From Comamonas terrae (GTDB taxonomy: Bacteria > Pseudomonadota > Gammaproteobacteria > Burkholderiales > Burkholderiaceae_C): a stretch of 64,000 nt of DNA. Of this stretch, positions 9,095-17,769 are shown piece after piece; within the stretch, counting starts at the first letter, position 1; every line of letters begins with the position of its first letter. The position numbers were made by a program, and so were the translations under genes. The notes below the pieces were generated by a model. It saw only the letters and a list, made by a program, of their open reading frames with translations. It had not been told where the DNA came from and made no database searches. The stretch is taken from the NCBI RefSeq assembly GCF_001544075.1, contig NZ_BCNT01000004.1:62001-126000 (forward strand), written 5' to 3'.

Positions 9095-11166
9095 GCCTCT
9101 CCTCCCCTTTCTCCTCCGGACAGGAAACCGAGCCCTTCTCCCGCTGGCCGTGGCGCCGCTGGCGCCAGGCCTGGCGCCGCTGGTCGCTGTGGAGCCTGCT
9201 GGTGATGCTGGTCGCCAGCATGCTGGTGACCATGGTCTGGCTGGCCGGGCGCTACGAAGCCTCCCAGGTGCAGGACAAGCTCGAGCGCGACACCATCAAT
9301 GCCACTGGCGACATCCGCGTGGCGCTCAACCGCAATCTGCAGGACCTGCAGGCGCTCAACGCGGCCGACGACGATATCGCGGCCTGGAAAATCCGCGCCG
9401 CCGAGATCCTGCAGGTGCGGCGCGAACTCATGCGCATCGAGTGGCGCAGCACCGATCTGCGCCTGCGCGCCCACGCGGAAACGCCTTACCGTTCCATCAA
9501 CTGGGACGACCATGGCCACGGCGACGGCATGCTGCCCGAGTCCTCGCTGACCTGCACCCATGCGCGCCGGCTCAACGGCCCCTCTTATTCTCCCAGCCAC
9601 TTCCAGCTGCTGGGCGAAGGCCTGGGCACCGAAACCATGGACGTCTGCCTGCCGCAGACGCAGAACGGCCATCTGGTGGGCTATGTGATCGGCACCTACA
9701 GCCTGCAGGGCATTCTGATGGCCCAGGTGGGCAAGACCCTGCCGCGCACGCAGGAGGTTTCCTTCACCGAGCCGGACGGCACGCGCCTGGCCCTGGTGGG
9801 CGCGGCCTGGCGCGGCTCGCGCATGTTCACGTCCCAGCAGCTGCTGGACCTGCCCGGCAACACGCTGGTGCTGCGCATGGACAGCTGGCACCGCGCGCCC
9901 AGCGTCTTCCCCAATGTGATGACGGCCCTGGTCACGCTGATGTCGATCGCGCTGGTCTCCGTGGTCGTGGTGCTGGTGCGCGACAACCGGCGGCGCCTGC
10001 GCGCCGAGCGCGACCTGGGCGATGCGCTGGCCTTTCGCAAGGCCATGGAGGACTCCCTGGTCACCGGCATGCGCGCACGCGACCTGCAGGGCTACATCAC
10101 CTATGTCAACCCGGCCTTCTGCAACATGGTGGGCTTCACGGCCGAGGAGCTGCTGGGCCTGAACGTCGCGCCCTACTGGCCGCCGGAGCTGGCCGAGGAA
10201 TATGCCCAGCGCCGCGACAACCGCCTCTCGGGCGCCTCGCCGCCGCCGCGCGAAGGCCATGAAAGCGTCTTCATGCGCAAGGACGGCTCGCGCTTCCCGG
10301 TGCTGATCTTCGAAGCTCCGCTGATCAATGCCCAGGGCATGCACACAGGCTGGATGAGCGCCTTCATCGACATCAGCGAGCAGCGCCGCATGGAAGAGCT
10401 CTCGCGCGCCTCGCAGGAACGCCTGCAGGCCACCGCGCGACTGGCCACGGTGGGCGAAATGGCTTCGCTGCTCAGCCATGAGCTCACCCAGCCGCTGGCC
10501 GCGATCTCCAGCTATGCCACGGGCTCGCTCAACATGCTCTCGCACACCCTGCCCGATCCTGCCCATGCGCTGCAGCAGCTGCAGGTCCAGCAGCAGGACC
10601 TGCGCATGGCCCTGGAGCAGATCGGCATCCAGGCCGAGCGCGCGGGCCGCGTGATCAAGAGCGTGCGCGACTTCGTGCGCCGGCGCGACCAGTCGCGCGA
10701 AGTCATCTCCGCGGCCGAGCTGTTCGAGGCCGTCCAGCCCCTGGTGAACCTGCAGGCCCACAAGCTCGGGGTGCAGGTGCGCACCGAGATCGAGCCGCGG
10801 CTGCCGCCCGTGCTGTGCGATCCCACCATGGTCGAGCAGGTATTGCTCAACCTGGCGCGCAACGGCATGCAGGCCATGGATTCGCTGCAGACTCCGGCCC
10901 GCGTGCTGACACTGCAGGCACGCGGCCTGGAGAGCTACGGCCAGCGTTGGGTAGAATTTTCCGTGGCGGACTGCGGCGTCGGCATCTCTCCCGAGGTGGC
11001 CAGCCAGCTGTTCACGCCCTTTTTCACCACGCGGGCGGAAGGCATGGGGCTGGGCCTGAGCCTGTGCCGCACTGTCGTGGAACAGCATGGCGGACGCCTG
11101 GTCCACCGCCCCAACCACCCGCAGGGCACGGAGTTCGTGTTCACGCTGCCGGCGCACTGCGAGTAG
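9091..11166 (+). CDS. PAS-domain sensor histidine kinase
   Basis: A 691-residue membrane kinase. One transmembrane helix lies near residues 28-50, followed by a periplasmic sensor region to about 270, a second helix near 275-300, a PAS domain around 320-430 and a HisKA/HATPase core. The phospho-acceptor is His463 in SHELTQPLAA. The N box (NLARNGMQAM), G1 box (DCGVGI) and G2 box (GMGLGLSLCR) are all present. The HELTQPL H-box and the FixJ-type partner place it in the FixL/TtrS/DctB group. The signal sensed is unknown. The start is GTG, overlapping the amidase stop. Its partner is the regulator 96 bp downstream. Confidence 0.92.
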   Translation: MSLSSPFSSGQETEPFSRWPWRRWRQAWRRWSLWSLLVMLVASMLVTMVWLAGRYEASQVQDKLERDTINATGDIRVALNRNLQDLQALNAADDDIAAWKIRAAEILQVRRELMRIEWRSTDLRLRAHAETPYRSINWDDHGHGDGMLPESSLTCTHARRLNGPSYSPSHFQLLGEGLGTETMDVCLPQTQNGHLVGYVIGTYSLQGILMAQVGKTLPRTQEVSFTEPDGTRLALVGAAWRGSRMFTSQQLLDLPGNTLVLRMDSWHRAPSVFPNVMTALVTLMSIALVSVVVVLVRDNRRRLRAERDLGDALAFRKAMEDSLVTGMRARDLQGYITYVNPAFCNMVGFTAEELLGLNVAPYWPPELAEEYAQRRDNRLSGASPPPREGHESVFMRKDGSRFPVLIFEAPLINAQGMHTGWMSAFIDISEQRRMEELSRASQERLQATARLATVGEMASLLSHELTQPLAAISSYATGSLNMLSHTLPDPAHALQQLQVQQQDLRMALEQIGIQAERAGRVIKSVRDFVRRRDQSREVISAAELFEAVQPLVNLQAHKLGVQVRTEIEPRLPPVLCDPTMVEQVLLNLARNGMQAMDSLQTPARVLTLQARGLESYGQRWVEFSVADCGVGISPEVASQLFTPFFTTRAEGMGLGLSLCRTVVEQHGGRLVHRPNHPQGTEFVFTLPAHCE

Positions 11167-11262
11167 AAACGAGTTAGGACTCGCGCAGACGAGAACGCAC
11201 AAGCGCCATGCCTTGAGCAGGCGCCTTGCCCCATCGAATTTGCGCCAGCCCGTGGAGTCTTC

Positions 11263-11892
11263 ATGGAACCTGTACCCGACGCTACCGTCTATATCGTGGA
11301 CGACGATGCCAGCGTGCGCGACGCGCTGGCCTGGCTGCTGCGCTCGCGCCGCCTGCTCAGCGAATGCTATGACAGCGCCGAAGCCTTCGAAGCCATGCTG
11401 CAGTCCCGGCCGCAGGTCACGCGCCCGAGCTGCCTGCTGCTGGACATGCGCATGGGCGGCATGAGCGGGCTGGCCCTGTTCAACCTCATGCTCGAGCGCG
11501 GCCAGACGGACACCATGCCGGTGATCTTCCTGACCGGCCATGCCGACGTGCCGACCGCGGTGGATACCGTCAAGCGCGGCGCCTTCGATTTCTGCGAGAA
11601 GCCGTTTTCCGACAATGCCCTGGTCGACCGCATCGAGCAGGCGCTGGCCGTCTCGGCCAGGCACCTGGAAGCGCGCCATGCGAGCGAAGCCGTGCGCAAG
11701 CGCCTGGGCGAACTCACCGAGCGCGAGCAGGACGTGATGCGCCTGGTCGTCGAAGGCGTGCCCAACAAGCTGATTGCCGACCAGCTCGACATCAGCGTGC
11801 GCACCGTGGAAGTGCATCGCGCGCGCGTCTTCGACAAGATGCAGGTCAAGTCGGCCGTGGAACTGGCCAACCTGCTGAGAAATGCCCACTGA
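11263..11892 (+). CDS. FixJ-family response regulator
   Basis: A 209-residue regulator. The receiver domain spans residues 1-125, with acidic residues at 13-15 (VDDD), the phospho-acceptor Asp61 (LLLDMRM), the switch Thr in FLTGHAD and the conserved Lys in CEKPF. It is followed by a LuxR-type helix-turn-helix (LTEREQDVMRLVVEG, then the recognition helix with ISVRTVEVHRARVFDKM). This is the FixJ/TtrR/TodT architecture. It lies directly after the PAS kinase on the same strand and is almost certainly its cognate regulator. No binding site could be assigned. Confidence 0.93.
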   Translation: MEPVPDATVYIVDDDASVRDALAWLLRSRRLLSECYDSAEAFEAMLQSRPQVTRPSCLLLDMRMGGMSGLALFNLMLERGQTDTMPVIFLTGHADVPTAVDTVKRGAFDFCEKPFSDNALVDRIEQALAVSARHLEARHASEAVRKRLGELTEREQDVMRLVVEGVPNKLIADQLDISVRTVEVHRARVFDKMQVKSAVELANLLRNAH

Positions 11893-12048
11893 GGTGCCGT
11901 ACGTGCGCCGGCGCCTGGCGGGCGCTCCAGGACCTTGAGGGTCCGCAGAGCCGGGAAATAATGCAGAGGAAGGGCGGCGGGCGCGGCTGGATGCCTCACA
12001 ACGCAACGAAAATACGCGCTGTCTACTGCAACTGAATATTCCCCGACC

Positions 12049-12687
12049 ATGTCCATCGCCCACTGGCTTGTTTTCTGCGGCGTCTCGCTGCTGATGTGCT
12101 TCACTCCCGGCCCGGCCGTGCTGCTGGCCATCTCGAACTCGGTGGACGTGGGGGCAAGGCGGACCGCATTCAGCTCGCTGGGCAGTTCGGCGGGCATCTT
12201 CGTTGTTTCCGCGCTGGCGATGATCGGCATGGGGACCATACTGCGCATGTCGGCAAATGCGTTCCTGGCGATGAAAGTGGCCGGCGCGATGTACCTCATC
12301 TGGCTGGGCATCATACGCTGGCGCAGCAAGGAGGGCCTGCTCGGCAGCGCTGCGGGCCTGGCGCCTGCGCAGCGGCGCGAGCGCAGGAACCGGGAGTTGG
12401 TTTGGCAGGGTCTGGGCGTGTCGCTGACAAACCCCAAATCGATCCTGTTCTTCTCGGCCCTGTTCCCGCAGTTCATCGTGCCCGAAGCATCCCTGTTCAC
12501 GCAGTACCTGCTGCTGACCACGACATTTGCGGTCTGCGCGTTGATCGCGCATGCTTTCTACGTGGTGCTTATTTCGCTGGTCAAGGACCATGTGGCCGCG
12601 CGTGCCAAGCTATTCAACCGCATCGTGGGCGGCACCTTCATTGCACTGGGCCTGAGCCTGCTGAAGACACGGCACAGGCTGGCGTGA
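12049..12687 (+). CDS. LysE/RhtB family amino-acid exporter
   Basis: A 212-residue inner-membrane protein with about six hydrophobic helices. It has the family's N-terminal signature CFTPGPAVLLAISNSVDVG (residues 19-37) and the mid-protein NPKSILFFSALFPQF motif (about residues 127-141). Family members export small neutral or basic amino acids or homoserine lactones, but the substrate is not predictable here. The ATG at 12049 follows 156 bp with no gene. There is no obvious functional link to its neighbours. Confidence 0.9.
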   Translation: MSIAHWLVFCGVSLLMCFTPGPAVLLAISNSVDVGARRTAFSSLGSSAGIFVVSALAMIGMGTILRMSANAFLAMKVAGAMYLIWLGIIRWRSKEGLLGSAAGLAPAQRRERRNRELVWQGLGVSLTNPKSILFFSALFPQFIVPEASLFTQYLLLTTTFAVCALIAHAFYVVLISLVKDHVAARAKLFNRIVGGTFIALGLSLLKTRHRLA

Positions 12688-12748
12688 CCGGCAAGGCCCG
12701 CCGGGGCGGCTGAATACGACACGGCTGGAATCCCCCTGCAAAGCAAAA

Positions 12749-12772
12749 AAGCCCCGCCTGAAGCGGGGCTTG
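12749..12772 (-). terminator. Rho-independent terminator of the OmpA-like lipoprotein gene
   Basis: AGCCCCGC pairs with GCGGGGCT around a 5-nt loop, and the minus strand reads into T6. It is 22 bp downstream of the lipoprotein stop codon. Confidence 0.88.
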
Positions 12773-12793
12773 TCGTATCGGCACGCTTGGCGC

Positions 12794-13450
12794 TTACTGG
12801 GCACGTTCGCCCACGTAGATTTCCACGCGGCGGTTGCGGGCGCGGCCTTCGGCCGTGTTGTTGGAGGCGATTGGCTGGCGCGAGCCCATGCCCTGCACCT
12901 GGATGCGGGTGCCGCCGACGCCGCGCGAAGTCAGGTAGTTGCGCGTGCTCTCGGCGCGCTGCAGCGACAGGGGGTCGTTGATCGCATCGGAGCCGGTGCT
13001 GTCGGTGTGGCCGATGATGCGCACCTCGGCATTCGGATTGTTGCGCAGGCCGTCGGCGAAGCGGTCCAGGATGGGGGCGAAGTTGCTCTTGATGTCGGCA
13101 CGGCCCGTGTCGAACGAGATGTCGCTGGGGATGTCCAGCTTGAGCTGGTTGTCCGCCGTCTGGGACACGCCCACGCCCGTGCCCTGGGTCGCGGCTTCCA
13201 TTTCGCGCTTTTGCTTTTCGAGGTTCTGCGACCAGATGTAGGAGCCCAGGGCACCCACGCCCGCGCCGATCAGCGCGCCCTTGCCGGCATGGCCGCCCGC
13301 GATGGCGCCGATAGCCGCGCCGCCCAGCGCGCCCACGCCCGCGCCGGTGGCCGTGCGGCGCGTGGTGTCGGACATGCCGTCCATGTTCGCGCAGCCCGAG
13401 ATGAACAATGCGGAGGCCAGAGCGGCCGTCAGAGCCAGTTGCTTGCGCAT
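12794..13450 (-). CDS. OmpA-family outer-membrane lipoprotein with glycine-zipper segment
   Basis: A 218-residue lipoprotein. The signal peptide ends in the lipobox FISGC with the lipidated Cys at position 20. A glycine-zipper region (repeated GxGxGALGG) spans about residues 34-70. The C-terminal OmpA/MotB-like peptidoglycan-binding domain has the HTDSTG motif and the NNTAEGRARNRRVEI ending. It resembles YiaD-type proteins that anchor the outer membrane to the cell wall. The start MRKQLAL at 13450 is chosen over an upstream ATG because it has AGGAG 8 nt before it and gives a proper signal peptide. It ends at a strong terminator. Confidence 0.93.
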   Translation of the reverse strand: MRKQLALTAALASALFISGCANMDGMSDTTRRTATGAGVGALGGAAIGAIAGGHAGKGALIGAGVGALGSYIWSQNLEKQKREMEAATQGTGVGVSQTADNQLKLDIPSDISFDTGRADIKSNFAPILDRFADGLRNNPNAEVRIIGHTDSTGSDAINDPLSLQRAESTRNYLTSRGVGGTRIQVQGMGSRQPIASNNTAEGRARNRRVEIYVGERAQ

Positions 13451-13641
13451 AGAAAACTCCTTTTTCGTAAACATTCCCGGAAACCGGGTTCGGGAAACGG
13501 CTTTCATTGTTGAAGTTCAGCCGCAGCAAGCGTATCAGCGGTCACAAGGCAAGTTCGTAGGACTGCACCCGCCGGCCCCGCCGCGGGTTGCAAAACATTG
13601 TCACTGCCGCCAGAGGCAAGCGGGCGGCCGGCCCTGGCCGT

Positions 13642-13806
13642 TCAGGGGCGCGGCCGGGGCGGCTGCCCGCCCTCCGGCTTCTGCTCGGCGGCATCGCGCG
13701 CAGCGGCCGGCAACTCCCCCTTGTGCCGACCGGAAAACATGGTCCACCACACAATAGCGACCAGAATCGCCAACGCCAGCAGCGCTTCAAGCAAAATCAG
13801 AACCAT
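13642..13806 (-). CDS. Small single-pass membrane protein (54 residues), unknown function
   Basis: A short open frame encoding one hydrophobic helix (residues 2-22), the sequence WWTMFSGRHKGE, and a proline-rich hydrophilic tail. AGGAG lies 10 nt before the ATG. The helix-then-WWTMF layout looks like a genuine bitopic protein rather than a shadow frame, and I recall similar short proteins in Comamonadaceae, though I cannot verify this here. The start codon shares the palindrome CATG with the start codon of the divergent mltA gene, so the two starts overlap. No function is proposed. Confidence 0.5.
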   Translation of the reverse strand: MVLILLEALLALAILVAIVWWTMFSGRHKGELPAAARDAAEQKPEGGQPPRPRP

Positions 13807-14977
13807 GAATTTCCATCTCCTGCGCCATGCCTTGATGGCGCTGATTGTAGGGACCCTGGTGGCCTGCACCACCACCAAGCAACAGCACGATCCTTCGCCG
13901 GTTCCCGAGCTGCAGCCGCACGGCGGCGGCGCGGCCGCCCGCCCGCCGCTGGCCACGAACACGCCCACCAAGAGCCGCTGGGTGGCCGTGGACTGGAGCG
14001 AGCTGCCGGGCGTGCAGCAGGACTCGTTCAGCGAGGCCTGGAATGCCTGGATCAAGAACTGCGAGCGGCCCAATACCGTGTTCGCCGGACTGTGCCGCGA
14101 GGTGCGCCAGCTCAGCATCGCCGACGAGGATGCGCAGCGCAGCTGGCTGATGGAAAAGCTGCAGCCCTACCGCCTCGAGGCCGTGGGCGGCGGCCCCGAC
14201 GGCCTGCTGACCTCCTACTACGAGCCCATGTTCGATGCCCAGCGCATACCCGGCAACGGCTACAACGTGCCGCTGTACCAGACGCCGCTGGGCCTGGGCA
14301 AGCGCAAGCCCTGGTACACGCGCCAGCAGATCGAGACCCTGCCCGAGGCCCAGGCCGCGCTGGCCGGCCGCGCCATTGCCTGGCTGCGCGATCCCGTGGA
14401 CGCGCTGATCCTGCACATCCAGGGCTCGGGCCGGCTCAACATCACCGAGCCGGACGGGCGCCAGCACCTGATCCGCGTGGCCTTTGCGGGCACCAACGAC
14501 CAGCCCTACAAGAGCGTGGGCCGCTGGCTGCTGGACCAGGGCCTGGTGCGCGACGCGACCTGGCCCGGCATCAGCGCCTGGATCGCCGCCAATCCCGGGC
14601 GCGTGAACGAAATGCTGTGGAGCAATCCACGCTATGTATTTTTCCGCGAGGAGCCGCTGGAGGGCCTGGATGCGGCCTTCGGCCCCAAGGGCGCGCAGGG
14701 CGTGGCGCTGACGCCCGGCCGCTCGATCGCCGTGGACCGCAACAGCATTCCCTACGGCACGCCGGTGTGGCTGTCCTCGCCCGGCCCCACGGTGGCGCTG
14801 AATCGCCTGGTGTTCGCCCAGGACACGGGCAGCGCCATCCTGGGCGCCGTGCGCGCCGACTTCTTCATGGGCTGGGGCCAGGAAGCCGGCGACCTGGCAG
14901 GCCGCGTGAAGCAGAACCTGCGCCTGTGGGCGCTGTGGCCGCGCAGCCAGGTGGGGCAGGCTCCGCATCTGAAGTGA
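13805..14977 (+). CDS. mltA: Membrane-bound lytic murein transglycosylase A
   Basis: A 390-residue lipoprotein. The signal peptide MNFHLLRHALMALIVG leads to the lipobox LVAC. MltA cleaves glycan strands of peptidoglycan, forming 1,6-anhydromuramic ends. The MltA domain (about residues 110-270) has LTSYYEPMFDA and the IQGSGRLN segment. The C-terminal 3D domain has the catalytic-type Asp in FAQDTGSAI followed by RADFFMGWG. The ATG at 13805 gives the best signal peptide, but no clear Shine-Dalgarno precedes it because its upstream region is the coding start of the divergent 54-residue protein. It ends at a bidirectional hairpin. Confidence 0.93.
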   Translation: MNFHLLRHALMALIVGTLVACTTTKQQHDPSPVPELQPHGGGAAARPPLATNTPTKSRWVAVDWSELPGVQQDSFSEAWNAWIKNCERPNTVFAGLCREVRQLSIADEDAQRSWLMEKLQPYRLEAVGGGPDGLLTSYYEPMFDAQRIPGNGYNVPLYQTPLGLGKRKPWYTRQQIETLPEAQAALAGRAIAWLRDPVDALILHIQGSGRLNITEPDGRQHLIRVAFAGTNDQPYKSVGRWLLDQGLVRDATWPGISAWIAANPGRVNEMLWSNPRYVFFREEPLEGLDAAFGPKGAQGVALTPGRSIAVDRNSIPYGTPVWLSSPGPTVALNRLVFAQDTGSAILGAVRADFFMGWGQEAGDLAGRVKQNLRLWALWPRSQVGQAPHLK

Positions 14978-15008
14978 AGCCCTGGTGCGCTGCCGGCCGC
15001 AGCGCAGC

Positions 15009-15101
15009 AAAAAAGAGAGCTGCCATCGCTTCCTGCGTATTGCTTCCAGACAGCTATATGTCTGAAGTCTTTATGCAGACTGCGATGGCAGCTCTTTTTT
15101 T
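15009..15101. terminator. Bidirectional long-loop terminator between mltA and the MFS gene
   Basis: AGAGCTGCCATCGC (15016-15029) is exactly complementary to GCGATGGCAGCTCT (15082-15095), flanked by an A run on the left and T7 on the right. It can therefore end transcripts from both convergent genes. The 52-nt loop contains GCTTCC and CAGCTAT and belongs to the short dispersed palindrome family seen elsewhere in the window. Confidence 0.75.
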
Positions 15102-15127
15102 GAGAGTCCTTGGACCCCTGCCGCCTG

Positions 15128-16933
15128 CTACTGCGTATCCGCGAAATAGCGCTGCACCAGCGGCGGCTCCTTGCCCTGGTGGAAGGCCAGCTTGCGGTCG
15201 CGCAGCGCCACGTCGGCGGCCGTCACGCGGTCGAAGCGGCGCAGATGCTCGGTCCAGGATTCGTCGGTGATCTGCTCCACATAGCGCTCCGGATGGCTCA
15301 TGCTGTGCAGCAGGTGCCAGGACAGCGCGCCCTGGCGCATGCGGCTGCGCCGGCTCTCCTGCATCAGCGCGCGGAATTCCGCGGCACGCGCGGGGTCTAT
15401 GTGGTATTCGATGGTCACCACCACGCGGCCGGCCTCGGGCGGCACGTCGACCACGGGACGCTTGATGGCCTTGGACGGGCTCAGGTCCTCCTCGATCTGG
15501 CGGTCGCGGATCAGCCGCTGCACCGCCAGCATGGACAGCAGACCGCAGGCCGCCGCCAGCATCAGACTGGCCTGCACGCTCAGCAGGCTGGCCACCTGTC
15601 CCCAGAGCGCCGCCCCCGCGGCCGTGCCGCCCATGATGGACATCTGGTAGATGGACATGCCGCGCGCCCGCACCCAGTTGGGCAGCGCCATCTGGGCCGA
15701 GACGCCCAGCGTGTTGGCCGTGGAGATCAGCGCCATGCCGGCCAGCATCATGGCGGGCACGGCCACATAAACATTGGGCGCCAGCGCCACGATCAGCGTG
15801 GCCAGGCCCTGCACGGCCGCGCCCAGCAGCACCAGCCGCTCCTTGGCAAAGGCCTGGCGCAGCCGCGGCAGGAACAGCGCGCCGACGATGGCGCCCGCGC
15901 CCATGGAGGCCAGCAGCAGCGTGAAGGTGTTGGCGCCCCCGCCGTCGGCCGCCGGGCCGTGCAGGCGCTGGGCCGTCAGCGGCAGCAGGGCCATGACGGC
16001 CGTGGACTGCAGGAAGAAGGCCACGGTGCGCGCCAGCACCGCGTGCATGCGCGGCGACTCCTTGACGAACTGCAGGCCCACGCGCATGGCCGAGGGCAGG
16101 CGCTCGCGGCCCAGCGGGTTCTCGTGGTGCTTGCGCTTCCAGCGGATCAGCACGAAGCCCGAGACAATCGACAGCGCCGCGTTGAGCACGAACACCCAGG
16201 CACTGCCCAGGCTGGCGATGAGGGCGCCGGCCACCAGCGGGCCGATGATGCGCGAGGCGTTCATGGCCACGGCGTTGAGCGCCATGGCCGAGGGCAGGTG
16301 GTGCTTGGGCACCAGCTCGGGAATCAGCGCCGAGAACACCGGCCAGCGCATGGCCAGGCCGATGCCGTTGGCAAAGGTCAGCGCCAGCAGGATGTGGGCC
16401 GTCATGCGGCCCGAAAGCACGGCCAGGCACAGCACCAGCGCCACGGCGGCCACCCAGAACTGGGTGACGATGAAGTAGCGGCGCCGGTCCAGAATGTCGG
16501 CCAGCGCGCCGCTGGGCAGGCCCAGCAGGAACACCGGCAGCGTGGAGGCCGACTGCACCAGCGCCACCAGCACGGGCGAGGTGGTCAGCGAGGTCATCAG
16601 CCAGGCCGCCGCCACGTCGTTCATCCACATGCAGGTATTGGCCGCCATCCAGATCAGCCACAGCATGCGGAAAGTGGGCGTGGACAGCGGCGCCCAGACC
16701 GCGCTGGCCGCCTTCTGCGCCTGCTGGCTCTTGTGGCTTTCGGCCGCGGCCTGCGCGGCCCCGGCCACATCGCCCGGGGTCATGCCCGAAGGGTCTTCCA
16801 GCAGCGTGCCCGGCGCGCCGATGCCGGCCTCTTCGGCGGCGCCGGCACCGGGCGCGGCAGGCGGCGGGTGGCTGGGGCCGGCGGCATCGTCAGCCTGCGG
16901 CGCTAGGGGTGGGGAAAGATGATCGTCGGCCAT
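15128..16933 (-). CDS. MFS transporter, transmembrane-secretion-effector type (MFS_3)
   Basis: A 601-residue permease. It opens with an unusual cytoplasmic tail of about 80 residues rich in Ala, Pro and Gly. Some 11-12 transmembrane helices follow (about 85-480), with the MFS loop GLPSGALADILDRRR between helices 2 and 3. It ends in a soluble domain of about 100 residues (VVVTIEYHID ... YFADTQ) resembling a ferredoxin-like dimeric alpha-beta barrel. This C-terminal domain is typical of the MFS_3 family, which includes the siderophore exporter EntS. The substrate is unknown. The low-complexity N-terminal tail may partly reflect a start chosen too far upstream. Confidence 0.87.
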   Translation of the reverse strand: MADDHLSPPLAPQADDAAGPSHPPPAAPGAGAAEEAGIGAPGTLLEDPSGMTPGDVAGAAQAAAESHKSQQAQKAASAVWAPLSTPTFRMLWLIWMAANTCMWMNDVAAAWLMTSLTTSPVLVALVQSASTLPVFLLGLPSGALADILDRRRYFIVTQFWVAAVALVLCLAVLSGRMTAHILLALTFANGIGLAMRWPVFSALIPELVPKHHLPSAMALNAVAMNASRIIGPLVAGALIASLGSAWVFVLNAALSIVSGFVLIRWKRKHHENPLGRERLPSAMRVGLQFVKESPRMHAVLARTVAFFLQSTAVMALLPLTAQRLHGPAADGGGANTFTLLLASMGAGAIVGALFLPRLRQAFAKERLVLLGAAVQGLATLIVALAPNVYVAVPAMMLAGMALISTANTLGVSAQMALPNWVRARGMSIYQMSIMGGTAAGAALWGQVASLLSVQASLMLAAACGLLSMLAVQRLIRDRQIEEDLSPSKAIKRPVVDVPPEAGRVVVTIEYHIDPARAAEFRALMQESRRSRMRQGALSWHLLHSMSHPERYVEQITDESWTEHLRRFDRVTAADVALRDRKLAFHQGKEPPLVQRYFADTQ

Positions 16934-16991
16934 TCAGCCACATTTTGCGGGCAAAAGTTCCGATGTGAACCAACGGGTGACCGCATTTGCA

Positions 16992-17046
16992 AAAACAGGC
17001 ATGCAGCCCTCTTGCAACAAGCGCCTTTCGCTATTTTTTCAATAGC
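16992..17046 (-). repeat. Short dispersed palindrome (AGCTGC...GCGCTTG family)
   Basis: On the minus strand this reads CAATAG, AATAGCGAAAGGCGCTTG, then TTGCAAGAGGGCTGCA. It shares the ATAGC...GCGCTTG...TGC arrangement with copies near 21474 and 63690. It lies between the MFS gene and the Lrp-type gene. Confidence 0.4.
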
Positions 17047-17051
17047 AAACC

Positions 17052-17579
17052 TCAGCCGCCCGGCTTGCCCCGCGGCCCCGCCGCGTCGGGCGCCTGCCCG
17101 GCCATGAGCCCCAGATGGGCCAGCGGCAGCGCCGCGCTGGACTTGATCTCGCCCAGCGAGAAGCTGGTCTGCATGTCCTTCACATTGGGCAGGTTCAGCA
17201 GGGTGTTGCGCGCGAACTGGGCAAAGCTGTCCAGGTCGCGGGCCACCACCTGCAGCTCGAAGGTGCCGGTGCCGCTGATGTAGTGGCAGGACACGACCTC
17301 GGGCAGCTTGCGGATGGCCTCCTCCATTTCCTGCGTCAGCGCCCCGGCGGTCTGCACGGCGTCCAGCCGCACGAAGGCCAGCACGCCCAGGCCGATCTTG
17401 TGGCGGTCGATGTCGGCGTGGTAGCCGCGGATGTAGCCGGCCTCCTCCAGCGCGCGCACGCGGCGCCAGCAGGGTGCGGCCGACAGGCCTACGCGCTGGG
17501 CCAGTTCGGCGTTGGTCAGGCGCGCATCGGCCTGCAGATGCGCGAGGATGGCGATGTCGAATTTATCCAGATCATTCAC
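17052..17579 (-). CDS. Lrp/AsnC family transcriptional regulator
   Basis: A 175-residue regulator. The winged helix-turn-helix (LDKFDIAILAHLQADARLTN, then LSAAPCWRRVRALEE) starts at once, and a RAM/ligand-binding domain follows (LPEVVSCHYISGTGTFELQV). The GTG at 17579 is preferred over an upstream in-frame ATG because family members begin at the VNDLDKFD segment and AGGTG precedes it at good spacing. It is divergent from the indolepyruvate oxidoreductase gene with a 190-bp shared promoter region, so control of amino-acid-derived 2-oxoacid catabolism is the natural inference. Confidence 0.9.
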   Translation of the reverse strand: MNDLDKFDIAILAHLQADARLTNAELAQRVGLSAAPCWRRVRALEEAGYIRGYHADIDRHKIGLGVLAFVRLDAVQTAGALTQEMEEAIRKLPEVVSCHYISGTGTFELQVVARDLDSFAQFARNTLLNLPNVKDMQTSFSLGEIKSSAALPLAHLGLMAGQAPDAAGPRGKPGG

Positions 17580-17769
17580 AAAATGGCACCTGAGAGAAAG
17601 AATCTTTCTCAGAATAGCCGAAATCAAGCAAAGAAAGAAAAGACCTATCCGGCAAGACTGAATACACTGGAAATCGGCGATTCATTACCAATGACAAACG
17701 AGTCTTGCGCGTATCGCGGCCGGGATCTCCGGCCCTGCGACGCACGGCCACACACCATGGAGACAAGCC

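Noticed and set aside
8896-12591. A 1231-codon minus-strand frame opposite the kinase, regulator and exporter genes
   Set aside because: It crosses three well-supported genes, has no recognisable domain and shows the same shadow composition.
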